In this document: one piece after another, positions 27,818 to 36,143 of the stretch | How positions within the stretch are numbered: the stretch's first letter is position 1 | How the letters are laid out: each line of letters starts with the position of its first letter | Assembly (NCBI GenBank): GCA_965200825.1 | Contig: OZ241385.1 | Location: 2,046,001-2,110,000, forward strand | Source of the DNA: Bin80 sp026709335 | GTDB taxonomy: Bacteria > Bacteroidota > Rhodothermia > Rhodothermales > Bin80 | Direction: 5' to 3' | DNA length: 64,000 nt | Notes under the pieces: generated by a model | Databases searched by the model: none | What the model was told of the DNA's origin: nothing | What the model saw: only the letters and a program-made list of their open reading frames with translations | Translations under genes and position numbers: made by a program

Positions 27818-29288
27818 CAAAAGCAAAATGACGGCTATCGGGGCTCCATGATGGAACGTTGATCGTTCCTTGGCCCCCAAATAGATGTGCAATGATTTTG
27901 GGCTTCTCGGAGCGGTCGACGGGCATAATCCGAAGCTTCACATCCTTGTTGGGGGGATGTCCTTCTACAGACCGATCATAAGAGAGAAATACGAGCGAGT
28001 TTCCATCAGGAGACGGGTGCGCAAACCAATCTCCAAATTCATCATCTGGCGTCACCTGCATCTGATTCGTACCATCCGGATTCATCTGCCAGATCTTCAT
28101 CTGACCTGTGCGATCTGAATTAAAATAAATTGTCTGACCGTCAGGAGCATATTCCGGTCCATCATCAAGCCCCTCCGCTTCAGTCAAGCGAACCTCATCC
28201 CCGCCATATCGTCTAATCATGTATACATCATAGTTGTTATTGCGCCGGGCACAATAAACCAGATTTTGAGCATCCGGCGACCAACCATGCCAATAGGACG
28301 GGCCTAACTCGGTAACCAAACGGGGGAATCCACCGGTAGAAGGCACGATATAGATCTGAGAACCCTGTTCTGCAGTATGATGGCTGAGAGCAATTTCAGT
28401 TCCATCAGGGGAATATCCATGATCGTTATTGCACCGATCTGCAAATTGAGTGTCCAGCATTTGAGGGCCTCCACCGGCAGAGGGCATATGATAAAGTCTT
28501 CCCCCATGATTATATAGCAATGTCAACGAATCCGGTGACCAGTTTGGAGCTTCAAAATGTTCTTCCGCTTGCCGAACGATCTGGCGCTCACCCGTATGAC
28601 TGTCCATGATTTCCAGTGTGCTCTCCACAATTCGCTCACCGATTGCAGCATTGTGTTCAAGATGAATATTTCTGAATTTGGCCGTCGCCCGGGCCGTGGG
28701 ATCATGTGCACATACCACCAAGCCTGCATAAGCACTCGCTGACAAATTAACCGTAATATTCGCCACTACGACCGTTCGATCTGAAGGTCTGTCCAGATAG
28801 AGTGTGAACAGATCTGCAGTACGCTCGAGGCGAAGTGTGGCGGGAGCGGGAACAGAAGTTGTTACCTCATGCGTCATTCCCCCTGTTTCCGAACGCCACT
28901 GAAGTGCAATCAGACCGTCTGCATGGATCAGAGCATCCACATAGGCTGCATCGGCATCTAGGCTCTCACGAACCATCCAGCCCGCTTTGCGATACGGGTG
29001 GCCTGTGGATTCAGTGAATTCCACATTCGCCTCGAGTATCAGATCTCCTTCAACCTGTTTCCACGCAAAAAAGAACTCGTCACTGACCCCGTAAATATCC
29101 TCCCCACCACCCGTGATAGTATACTCATCAGTTTCGCTGTCATACAAAATGCTTCCTCCCATGGAGGGAGCTCCTATATTTGTAACCCCTTCAAATATAC
29201 CAAGTGAATCGGGAGTTGTACACGACATGAAAGGATAGAGGGTTACAAAAATAATGAACGCGAGCCAGCAGAGTTTACAATTTTTCAT
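27780..29288 (-). CDS. TolB-like beta-propeller lipoprotein with DUF1349-like N-terminal domain
   Basis: Exported lipoprotein of about 502 residues. I place the start at the ATG at 29288, giving MKNCKLCWLAF with a hydrophobic core ending in lipobox FMSC; ATGs 9 and 21 codons upstream are possible but would bury the signal. The first 200 residues resemble a concanavalin-like DUF1349 module (FFFAWKQVEGDLILEANVEF, KAGWMVRESLDADAAYVDAL). The rest has repeated WD40/PD40 blades such as PDGTEIALSHH, PDAQNLVYCARR and PDGQTIYFNSDRTGQMKIW. Such proteins bind carbohydrates or act as scaffolds; no catalytic site is visible. It converges on the sulfatase gene and overlaps it. Confidence 0.8.
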   Translation of the reverse strand: MKNCKLCWLAFIIFVTLYPFMSCTTPDSLGIFEGVTNIGAPSMGGSILYDSETDEYTITGGGEDIYGVSDEFFFAWKQVEGDLILEANVEFTESTGHPYRKAGWMVRESLDADAAYVDALIHADGLIALQWRSETGGMTHEVTTSVPAPATLRLERTADLFTLYLDRPSDRTVVVANITVNLSASAYAGLVVCAHDPTARATAKFRNIHLEHNAAIGERIVESTLEIMDSHTGERQIVRQAEEHFEAPNWSPDSLTLLYNHGGRLYHMPSAGGGPQMLDTQFADRCNNDHGYSPDGTEIALSHHTAEQGSQIYIVPSTGGFPRLVTELGPSYWHGWSPDAQNLVYCARRNNNYDVYMIRRYGGDEVRLTEAEGLDDGPEYAPDGQTIYFNSDRTGQMKIWQMNPDGTNQMQVTPDDEFGDWFAHPSPDGNSLVFLSYDRSVEGHPPNKDVKLRIMPVDRSEKPKIIAHLFGGQGTINVPSWSPDSRHFAFVSYRLIRQRTQD

Positions 29289-29371
29289 TTGAATTATGCA
29301 GGTAGTGAAATTCATTCCAAATCCATAGGCGAAAAGAGAATCACGTTTCATTCCTGTTCCGGGTACGCTGT

Positions 29372-30226
29372 CTATACAAAATAGAATGGGTCACCAGTAG
29401 GCTGATGGGCAACAATGACACCAGGCAATCGTGGGGTCAACCACTTGGCAAGCCACTCCATTCCAGGTTCTTCGCTAAGTGCATGCCCAATCACAATCAA
29501 TCCTTTCTGCCGATCCCCCTGCCAGTTCGCGTCACGAACATATTCGGTGGTTTCCCATTCCCGTACCTCTCCTACAACAAGGGCATCCACTTCGGAGAGC
29601 ATTTCAATTTGACGTTGTCCACTTGCAGATCCAACCAGTAGCCCTACGCGACTGCATGACATATCTGCGTCCCCCATAACCCGGATCCGTTTTGCACCAA
29701 AGCGTGCTTTCATAAATCGAGAAAGTTCCGCGAGGGATATGGAAGGGATTTGGCATAGCTGAGGTCGCTCAGCGTCTGCATATGATTCCCAACCAAGGAG
29801 CTTCAAGGCACCAGTGGTGACCCCATCAGGCTTATATGCATGCCAATAATCATGGAATCTCCATACTACAATTCCATGATCCTCAAGTGTCTTTCGCTTT
29901 TTTTGATAAACTGGATCACTTTCAAGCCATACTGTCTCATCCAAATGATTGTAGTATGTAGGTTCGTGAGTAATAATAAGGTTTATGTTTTGCCTCACCG
30001 CATAATCAATGATGCGCTGCGTTGCCAGAAAAGTGGTGATAATCCCCCGTACTGGTTGAGAAGAATCTCCGGATTTAATCGTATCAACCGTTGACTCCCA
30101 CGGAGCACCCGGGATCTCTTCTGTGATCAAATTGATCACATCCTGAATCGTCAAGATTTTTTTGGGGAGGCCTGCCAATAGAATCCCGCCTCCTGACTGG
30201 GCCAAAAACTCTCTCCTGGTAACCAT
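29372..30226 (-). CDS. Nif3-like dinuclear-metal protein with Tat-type signal
   Basis: 284 residues. The N-terminus TRREFLAQSGGGILLAGLPK has the twin-arginine pattern followed by a short hydrophobic core. The rest belongs to the Nif3/GTP cyclohydrolase I type 2-like family: TIQDVINLITEEIPG, the metal histidine in LIITHEPTYYNH, SCSRVGLLVGSASG, and a late VIGHALSEEPGMEW supplying further ligands. Nif3 proteins usually are cytosolic hexameric toroids of unknown function, so a Tat signal is notable. Divergent from the TolB-like gene's direction of context only by 83 bp (same strand, upstream). Biochemical role is unknown. Confidence 0.82.
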   Translation of the reverse strand: MVTRREFLAQSGGGILLAGLPKKILTIQDVINLITEEIPGAPWESTVDTIKSGDSSQPVRGIITTFLATQRIIDYAVRQNINLIITHEPTYYNHLDETVWLESDPVYQKKRKTLEDHGIVVWRFHDYWHAYKPDGVTTGALKLLGWESYADAERPQLCQIPSISLAELSRFMKARFGAKRIRVMGDADMSCSRVGLLVGSASGQRQIEMLSEVDALVVGEVREWETTEYVRDANWQGDRQKGLIVIGHALSEEPGMEWLAKWLTPRLPGVIVAHQPTGDPFYFV

Positions 30227-30324
30227 TAATTGATTTATTTTTGTGATGAATAAACGCTTAAAATAATAACTTCGGTAATGACATGATTTTACTATCTTGT
30301 ATCACTATCAAAATACTATCAACC

Positions 30325-31725
30325 ATGTTACGTACAATTATACTCATACTCGTCACTTCCGGAATCGTATTGACCGGGCAGGCCCAAGAATGGACGATGC
30401 TTGTGGAAGGAGATGATCTTTCTGGATGGGAAAAACTCGGCGGGGACGCAAGTTATGTAGCTTCCGATGGCGAAGTTACCGGAACAACATCCGAAAACAC
30501 CCCTAATACATTTCTGACAACAAAAAAAACTTACGGCGATTTTGCACTCAGTGTCGAACTGTGGGTTGATCCAGAGATCAATTCAGGTATCCAGATTCGC
30601 AGCGAATCCAAAGAAGATTATTTGAATGGGCGAGTACACGGGTATCAGATTGAAATTGATCCCAGCACCCGCGCTTGGAGTGGCGGGATTTATGACGAAG
30701 CACGGAGAGGCTGGTTGTACCCTTTGTCGGTGAATGAAGACTGCCGCTCTGCGTTCAATACGGAGGGATGGAATCATTACTATGTGGAGGCCATCGGACA
30801 TTTCATCCGAACATGGGTGAATGATGTTCCCTGTGCCGCATTGTACGATGATATGACTGAATCGGGCTTTATTGGTCTTCAGGTGCATAGTATACCCAAT
30901 GCGGAGCTTGCAGGACGCCATGTACGCTGGCGTAATATCAGAATCATGGAAGAAAACGTAACCCCGCGTCCCTGGACAAGCAACTATGTCATCAACCTGG
31001 TGCCAAATACGCTCAATCAGCAAGAGATTCACCAAGGGTTTTCTCTCCTGTTTGACGGCAATACGACCGAAGGATGGCGGGGAGTCGGTAAAGAAGCCTT
31101 TCCTGAGAAAGGATGGAACGTGATGGATGGAATCCTGATGGTTGAAGCCTCAGGGGGTGCTGAAGCAGCCCATGGGGGAGATATTGTCACACTCGATGAA
31201 TATTCCACTTTCGAATTGAGCTTGGATTTTAAGCTTAGTGAAGGAGCAAACAGTGGTATCAAATATTTCATTACTGAATCGTATGGCAGCGAGGCCTCTG
31301 CAATTGGTCTTGAGTTTCAACTCCTTGACGACGAAAAACACCCGGACGCAGCTCAAGGTGCAGCTGGCAATCGAACCTTGGGATCACTCTACGACCTGAT
31401 TCCGGCGGACGAAGGTAAAACCGTCCGCAAGCCGGGTCAATGGAATCGGGCACGCATCATTGTAACCGGAACTCGGATAGATACACGAGTATCCGGAAGT
31501 TCGATGAAGCAATCCGAGTTCAAGGGTGCACATGTAGAACATTGGCTCAATGACCGAAAAGTGCTGGAATATGAGCGTGGGACTCGTGCATTTGATGCAT
31601 TGGTAGCCCGAAGCAAATATGTTGTCTGGGAGGGATTTGGGCATTGGACTCAAGGACATATCCTGTTGCAGGATCATGGGGACGAGGTTCATTTCCGAAG
31701 TATTAAAATTCGAGAGATCGATTAG
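30325..31725 (+). CDS. Secreted protein with two DUF1080 (3-keto-disaccharide hydrolase-like) domains
   Basis: About 466 residues from the ATG at 30325, which gives a clean signal peptide (MLRTIILILVTSGIVLTGQA, then QEW); an upstream ATG at 30283 adds an unlikely leader. The mature protein has two LamG-like DUF1080 domains, one starting at LVEGDDLSGWEKLGG and a second at FSLLFDGNTTEGWRGVGK. Each has the family NSGIQIRSES / NSGIKYFITES strand. DUF1080 members are now linked to 3-keto-glycoside cleavage. A Gfo/Idh/MocA oxidoreductase, a possible partner for making or reducing 3-keto sugars, follows 100 bp downstream. Function is family-level inference. Confidence 0.85.
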   Translation: MLRTIILILVTSGIVLTGQAQEWTMLVEGDDLSGWEKLGGDASYVASDGEVTGTTSENTPNTFLTTKKTYGDFALSVELWVDPEINSGIQIRSESKEDYLNGRVHGYQIEIDPSTRAWSGGIYDEARRGWLYPLSVNEDCRSAFNTEGWNHYYVEAIGHFIRTWVNDVPCAALYDDMTESGFIGLQVHSIPNAELAGRHVRWRNIRIMEENVTPRPWTSNYVINLVPNTLNQQEIHQGFSLLFDGNTTEGWRGVGKEAFPEKGWNVMDGILMVEASGGAEAAHGGDIVTLDEYSTFELSLDFKLSEGANSGIKYFITESYGSEASAIGLEFQLLDDEKHPDAAQGAAGNRTLGSLYDLIPADEGKTVRKPGQWNRARIIVTGTRIDTRVSGSSMKQSEFKGAHVEHWLNDRKVLEYERGTRAFDALVARSKYVVWEGFGHWTQGHILLQDHGDEVHFRSIKIREID

Positions 31726-31826
31726 CACTAAATCTCTGATATCTCAAATCTGAACACCTTTCCGGGAGTCCATACATTTCTATTCAGTGTAGGGATGATT
31801 TTGGATTGATCTTGAAGTTGCATCAA

Positions 31827-32822
31827 ATGGATCAAAAACATCTTCGCTGGGGGATCCTTTCGTGTGCCCGCATTGCTCGGGAAAAAGTGATTCCTGCTAT
31901 ACAAAACAGTCAACGAGGCACTGTGGTCGCGATTGCTTCCCGAAACACAGACCTAGCGCACCAGGTTGCCAAGAACTATGAAATTCCTGTAATCAGCCCC
32001 ACTTACGATGAACTGATCGATCTGAGCTCCATTGATGCAATCTATATACCCTTACCCAATCATCTACATATAGAGTGGGCATCGAGAGCAATTAAAGCAG
32101 GGAAGCATGTGCTATGTGAAAAACCATTGGGCCTTAGCAGAATGGATATAAAACATCTAGTTAAGGTATCCGGTGAACACCCTGAGCAGCTTGTTGCCGA
32201 GGCATTCATGTATCGATACCATCCTCAATGGATCTATACAAAGGAACTCATTCAATCCGGGAAGATTGGTGAACTGCGGAGTATCCATGTCCATTTTTCC
32301 TATGATAACAGGGATCCCAATAATATTCGAAACAGATTGGAGTACGGGGGTGGCGCGCTCATGGACATTGGTTGCTACGGTATTTCTGTGGCCCGCTGGT
32401 TGTATGATGCGGAGCCGGTTCGGGTATGCGCACAAGTGGAACGTGATCCTGAATTCAAAACGGATATATCCACTTCCATTCTATTGGATTTTGATCAGGG
32501 AAGTGCAACTATAACTTGCGGAACTCAGATGCACCGTTCCCAATATGTCATCCTTACAGGTACTGAGGGCAGACTTGCTTTACACACTCCATTCAATATG
32601 TCTCCGAACGAACCCACCTCCGTAGAGCTTCAACAAAATCTTGGAACATATATCCAGAACCTTGAACCCGTCAATCAGTTTTCTGAGCAAAGCGATGCAT
32701 TTGCTGCGGCTGTATTCGACGAAAAACCATTCTCTACTCCTATCACCGACTCTTTATACAATATGGGTGTAATTGATGCGTGCTTCCAGAGTGGAGAATC
32801 AGGCACATGGATCACCTTCTGA
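31827..32822 (+). CDS. Gfo/Idh/MocA-family oxidoreductase
   Basis: NAD(P)-dependent sugar dehydrogenase-type protein of about 331 residues from the ATG at 31827 (a TTG seven codons earlier is the alternative). The nucleotide-binding start is WGILSCARIAREKVIPAI. The catalytic EKP motif is in HVLCEKPLGLS, and the family substrate/dimer domain follows (EAFMYRYHPQW, GGALMDIGCYGISVARW). There is no signal peptide, so it is cytosolic. The closest described relatives of this shape act on xylose, glucose-fructose or scyllo-inositol type substrates; specificity is not assignable. It lies between the DUF1080 protein and a Tat-tagged aminotransferase on the same strand. Confidence 0.88.
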   Translation: MDQKHLRWGILSCARIAREKVIPAIQNSQRGTVVAIASRNTDLAHQVAKNYEIPVISPTYDELIDLSSIDAIYIPLPNHLHIEWASRAIKAGKHVLCEKPLGLSRMDIKHLVKVSGEHPEQLVAEAFMYRYHPQWIYTKELIQSGKIGELRSIHVHFSYDNRDPNNIRNRLEYGGGALMDIGCYGISVARWLYDAEPVRVCAQVERDPEFKTDISTSILLDFDQGSATITCGTQMHRSQYVILTGTEGRLALHTPFNMSPNEPTSVELQQNLGTYIQNLEPVNQFSEQSDAFAAAVFDEKPFSTPITDSLYNMGVIDACFQSGESGTWITF

Positions 32823-32850
32823 CTATCTATCACCTCTAACCTTCTTGATC

Positions 32851-33951
32851 ATGAATCGGCGTGACTGGATTCGCCTTAGTGTTGCCGGTAGTGCATTACC
32901 ACTTCTTCCCAGCTTTAGCCTGGCCTCCTCTGGACTGGAACGCATCCCCATTCGCCTTCACAGTAACGAAAACCCCTATGCCCCAGGAGATGCCGCACGG
33001 ACGGCAATACTGGATGCGATACAAGAAACAAACCTCTATCCTGCATCCAATTATCGAAGCCTGCAGGCTATGATTGCTGCCCGTGAAGGGCTCGAGCCGG
33101 AGCATGTCGTCTTGGGAGCCGGATCCACAGAAATTCTTCGTATGGCTGCCATGGCATATGGATTGAGTGGCGGAGAAATCGTTACAGCTTATCCAACCTA
33201 TGAAGGGCTGGAAAACTTTGCAAAATCCATTGAAGCACGTGTCCACCGTGTTCCGCTCAATGCAGATAAAAGTATTGATTTGGGACGTATGGAATCCCGC
33301 ACAACCGAGAATGTAAAACTGGTATTTGTCTGTAATCCAAATAACCCCACAGGAACGATCTGCGATAAAGATGATCTTCAAAGGTTCTGTATCAGAGTTT
33401 CTCAGCAGTCTGTTGTGCTGGTTGATGAAGCATACTACGAACTGGTCACTCATCCCCGTTACAACACCATCGTTCCCCTTGTGAAAGCTGGTGCCAACGT
33501 GATCGTATCCCGGACTTTCTCGAAAGTCTATGGCCTGGCAGGATTACGAATAGGCTATGCTTTGGCCCGCCCCGATATTGCGGAGAAACTCCGGAACTAC
33601 TGGACTTCGATGGGTATCAATATTTTGGCAATCCGGGCAGCCATTGCATCTCTGAACGATGATCGATTTTTGAATTATAGTCGAACTCAAATTGAACATA
33701 CCCGTACTGAAACGACAAATAGATTACGTAACCTTGGATACGAGGTGATCGAATCAAATACCAATTTCCTGCTTTTTCATCTTGATCAACCCGTTGAACG
33801 CTTCCAACAATCCATGGCTTCTCACGGCATCCTGGTAGGGCGCCCATTCCCTCCCTATCTGGACTGGTGTCGTCTCAGCATTGGAACTGACAATGAAATG
33901 TCTCGGTTTTTTGATGCATTTACAAAAGTGATGAAGATTCCTAATCGTTAA
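32851..33951 (+). CDS. HisC-like PLP aminotransferase with Tat-type signal
   Basis: Fold-type I aminotransferase of about 366 residues, related to histidinol-phosphate aminotransferase. The start at the ATG at 32851 gives MNRRDWIRLSVAGSALPLLP, a twin-arginine-like signal (NRRDWIRL) with a hydrophobic core. An earlier ATG at 32773 would extend into the upstream gene. Motifs: LHSNENPYAP (substrate loop), NPNNPTGT, VDEAYYEL and the PLP-lysine segment SRTFSKVYGLAGLRIGYA. Folded, cofactor-loaded export via Tat would be consistent with a PLP enzyme, but the biosynthetic HisC is cytosolic. Its role outside the cytoplasm is unknown. No his genes are nearby. Confidence 0.83.
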   Translation: MNRRDWIRLSVAGSALPLLPSFSLASSGLERIPIRLHSNENPYAPGDAARTAILDAIQETNLYPASNYRSLQAMIAAREGLEPEHVVLGAGSTEILRMAAMAYGLSGGEIVTAYPTYEGLENFAKSIEARVHRVPLNADKSIDLGRMESRTTENVKLVFVCNPNNPTGTICDKDDLQRFCIRVSQQSVVLVDEAYYELVTHPRYNTIVPLVKAGANVIVSRTFSKVYGLAGLRIGYALARPDIAEKLRNYWTSMGINILAIRAAIASLNDDRFLNYSRTQIEHTRTETTNRLRNLGYEVIESNTNFLLFHLDQPVERFQQSMASHGILVGRPFPPYLDWCRLSIGTDNEMSRFFDAFTKVMKIPNR

Positions 33952-33963
33952 AGTCTGGCAACC

Positions 33964-34716
33964 ATGTTCAATCTTTGGAGAGCGCTTGTGCCTGTGACAT
34001 TCGTATTCATTAATGCAGCGTGGGGACTTCAGGCAGTTGGACAGGATTCCGGGTTTCAATTTGCACGAGTTTGGTACGAGAGTCATCCTGGGCTCAGAGA
34101 CAACGCCTGGGCCACAGATTACCCGACCGCAGAGTACAACCTTCATGAAGCAATCAGTCGTACAACGGGGTTATTATTAGAGGGGGCACCGGTTGTTGTT
34201 GCGCTGGATTCTCCTCAGATTTTTGAGTTTGCCGTCCTCTATCTGACCGAACCAGGGTACTGGCGTACGAATGAGCAAGAGGTAGAAAACCTGCGGCGCT
34301 ACCTGAATCGGGGCGGGTTTCTGATTATTGATGACTTCCACGACTATGGCCGTGGGTATACAGGGCCTCAGTGGAATAACATGTACGATAATATCAAGCG
34401 AGTCTATCCGAACCGCGAACCGGTTGAATTGACAGCAGATCATCCGATCTGGGATATCTATTATGATATTGACCCTGATGCGGCTATTTCCACCAAGAAT
34501 GGAGGCTCACGGGGCTGGGGCGGAATGGGTTTCGCTCCCGATGATGACATCTACTATGCTATTTTTGATGATGCAGGCCGACCGATGATCATTATCTGTT
34601 ATAACCAAGATATTGGCGATGGCTGGGAATGGCCTGGAGGTCGAAATTTGGGATCTGCTTCAACTGTGAGCTTTCAAATGGCTATTAACTTTATCTTTTA
34701 TGCCCTCACACATTAA
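33964..34716 (+). CDS. DUF4159-domain secreted protein
   Basis: 250 residues with an N-terminal signal (MFNLWRALVPVTFVFINAAW to about residue 25). The body is the DUF4159 fold: FQFARVWYES, TDYPTAEYNLHEAISRTTGL, LYLTEPGYWRTNEQEVENL, and LRRYLNRGGFLIIDDFHD, then HPIWDIYYDI. The glutamine amidotransferase-like arrangement is typical of the family, but no catalytic triad is identifiable. It starts 12 bp after the aminotransferase stop and is probably co-transcribed with it. Function unknown in the family; often found in FCB and planctomycete genomes among exported proteins. Confidence 0.8.
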   Translation: MFNLWRALVPVTFVFINAAWGLQAVGQDSGFQFARVWYESHPGLRDNAWATDYPTAEYNLHEAISRTTGLLLEGAPVVVALDSPQIFEFAVLYLTEPGYWRTNEQEVENLRRYLNRGGFLIIDDFHDYGRGYTGPQWNNMYDNIKRVYPNREPVELTADHPIWDIYYDIDPDAAISTKNGGSRGWGGMGFAPDDDIYYAIFDDAGRPMIIICYNQDIGDGWEWPGGRNLGSASTVSFQMAINFIFYALTH

Positions 34717-34999
34717 TCTGACGTGAATTCCAGCTCCCCCCTGATGCCCTCATGATGGTACACGACGAATAGCCGAAACGGCTCTCTGCCTTCCTTCTGA
34801 TAGGCTGGAAAGATGCAACCCAGACAGTGAAAAACGATCTCTGAACCCAATCAAGAAAAGCTGGGAACGGAGGGCGCTGATCCGAGTTCTTAGTCGATAC
34901 GAGAAAACCATTAACCAATCCACCTGAAAGCCCAGAAATCCGCGCCAAATCTCCACTAACTTTAGTACACTCCCAGAAGCGTAGATCCATGAATGCCAA
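34706..34999 (-). CDS. Unrecognised ORF (97 codons), doubtful
   Basis: An open frame from ATG at 34999 occupying part of the 530-bp gap between the DUF4159 gene and the GLPGLI pseudogene. It reads through plausible mixed residues (MAFMDLRFWECTKVSGDLAR, SGLSGGLVNGFLVS, RFGYSSC) rather than obvious low-complexity noise. I do not recognise the family. It could be a decayed fragment or chance; it has no signal peptide and overlaps the end of the DUF4159 gene by 11 bp on the other strand. The rest of the gap (35000-35050) holds nothing I can name. Confidence 0.2.
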   Translation of the reverse strand: MAFMDLRFWECTKVSGDLARISGLSGGLVNGFLVSTKNSDQRPPFPAFLDWVQRSFFTVWVASFQPIRRKAESRFGYSSCTIMRASGGSWNSRQINV

Positions 35000-35050
35000 T
35001 CATTAAAAATTTCATACCTTGGGCTTGATAACTAAACCATCCTCTATACC

Positions 35051-35248
35051 ATGCAGTTTTTAATTTCTCTTATTCTTATCCCTGTAGTGACCGTGGGGCT
35101 TTATTCTCCTTCGGTTCCCACCCCGAGCAGATCCATATTTTAGACAACTACCCCCTCTGAAGGATTCACTATCCCTATGGAACCTCAATACCCTGTTATA
35201 CTCCATGACGTTAAGGGAAATGTACTAAGTTCACCAAAAACCTCATGA
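35051..35248 (+). pseudogene. Small signal-like ORF interrupted by in-frame TAG
   Basis: ATG at 35051 opens a 30-codon frame with a hydrophobic start (MQFLISLILIPVVTVGLYSP) that ends at TAG 35141-35143. The same frame then continues without further stops to a TGA at 35246-35248, which overlaps the ATG of the next gene as ATGA. That coupling geometry suggests a former 65-codon secreted protein upstream of the GLPGLI gene, now broken by one nonsense codon. A 30-residue peptide is the other reading. Family not recognised. Confidence 0.3.
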
Positions 35249-35999
35249 AATCAATTTCACTCTTATTACTGACTCCGTTCTTGCTTACTCCTGTACTCTC
35301 TTTTGCACAAGAGGAGGGGGTAGCTCAATACTCTCACACATTTGAGATCCTTTATGGGAAGGATGGAGCAGATGCAGTTATAGAGATTGTTAAGCGGCAA
35401 AACGGAGAAGATCCCCTTCCCCCAGGCCCCGGATTTGCGACTGTGTCCAGAACTCTGACCTTCAATTCTACAACATCTCTTTTCCACACCACTGAGATTC
35501 AATCATTTGAAATTGGTGAACGAAGTAACTGGGAATATATTGATACAACGTTTGTGGACTTCAAAAAAGGTGACTACTCACAATGGGTAGAGTTAATGCG
35601 GATGCGTACTTGATTAAAGATCAACTACCTGAATTTTCCTGGCGTCTCACTAACGAAACAAGGACCTATCTGGACTATCGTGTTATGAAGGCAACAGCAC
35701 TCGTTGACTCTTCTATTGTTGAAGCTTGGTTCACGCCTGATATACCCGTATCCGCCGGCCCTGGACTATACAGCGGCCTCCCCGGCCTCATTCTCATGGC
35801 AACTAATGAAGCCACCGGAGAAGTGTATTCGGCAGAATTGGTCGATTTGAAAGCACGCTCCAACATCGCTGCACCATCAACCGGGCGTGCAATATCTGCC
35901 AAAAAATATCATCAGATCAAAAAGTCAGAAATGGAGAAAAGCAGACGCATTTATGATAAGTTAATGCGGGAACGAGAAGAAAGAGGTTATGCCCCTTAG
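35245..35999 (+). pseudogene. GLPGLI-family exported protein, frameshifted
   Basis: The first frame (35245-35613) gives a signal peptide (MKSISLLLLTPFLLTPVLSFA) and the N-terminal half of a GLPGLI protein, ending ...KKGDYSQWVELMRMRT. The second frame takes over between 35567 and 35613 and reads ADAYLIKDQLPEFSWRLTNE, KATALVD, WFTPDIPVSAGPGLYSG and the name-giving GLPGLI, then a lysine/arginine-rich tail. One single-base indel in that window would restore a protein of about 250 residues. Either a true mutation or a sequencing error. GLPGLI genes commonly sit beside outer-membrane barrel genes, as here (36144-38900). Function of the family is unknown. Confidence 0.8.
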
Positions 36000-36143
36000 G
36001 TTTTCACTATCCTTGATCTATATGTCTCGTTACGATCCAAGGACAAGTTCTCGGATGCGAAATAGTGTTCGGCGGAGTTGTGAACCTTCTGTCGATCCAC
36101 GGTGACTTACATGAGTCGCTCTTAGATTCTTATACATTTGAGT

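Noticed and set aside
33617..34146. Minus-strand frames opposite the aminotransferase and DUF4159 genes.
   Set aside because: Antisense shadows of well-supported genes, with no family resemblance.
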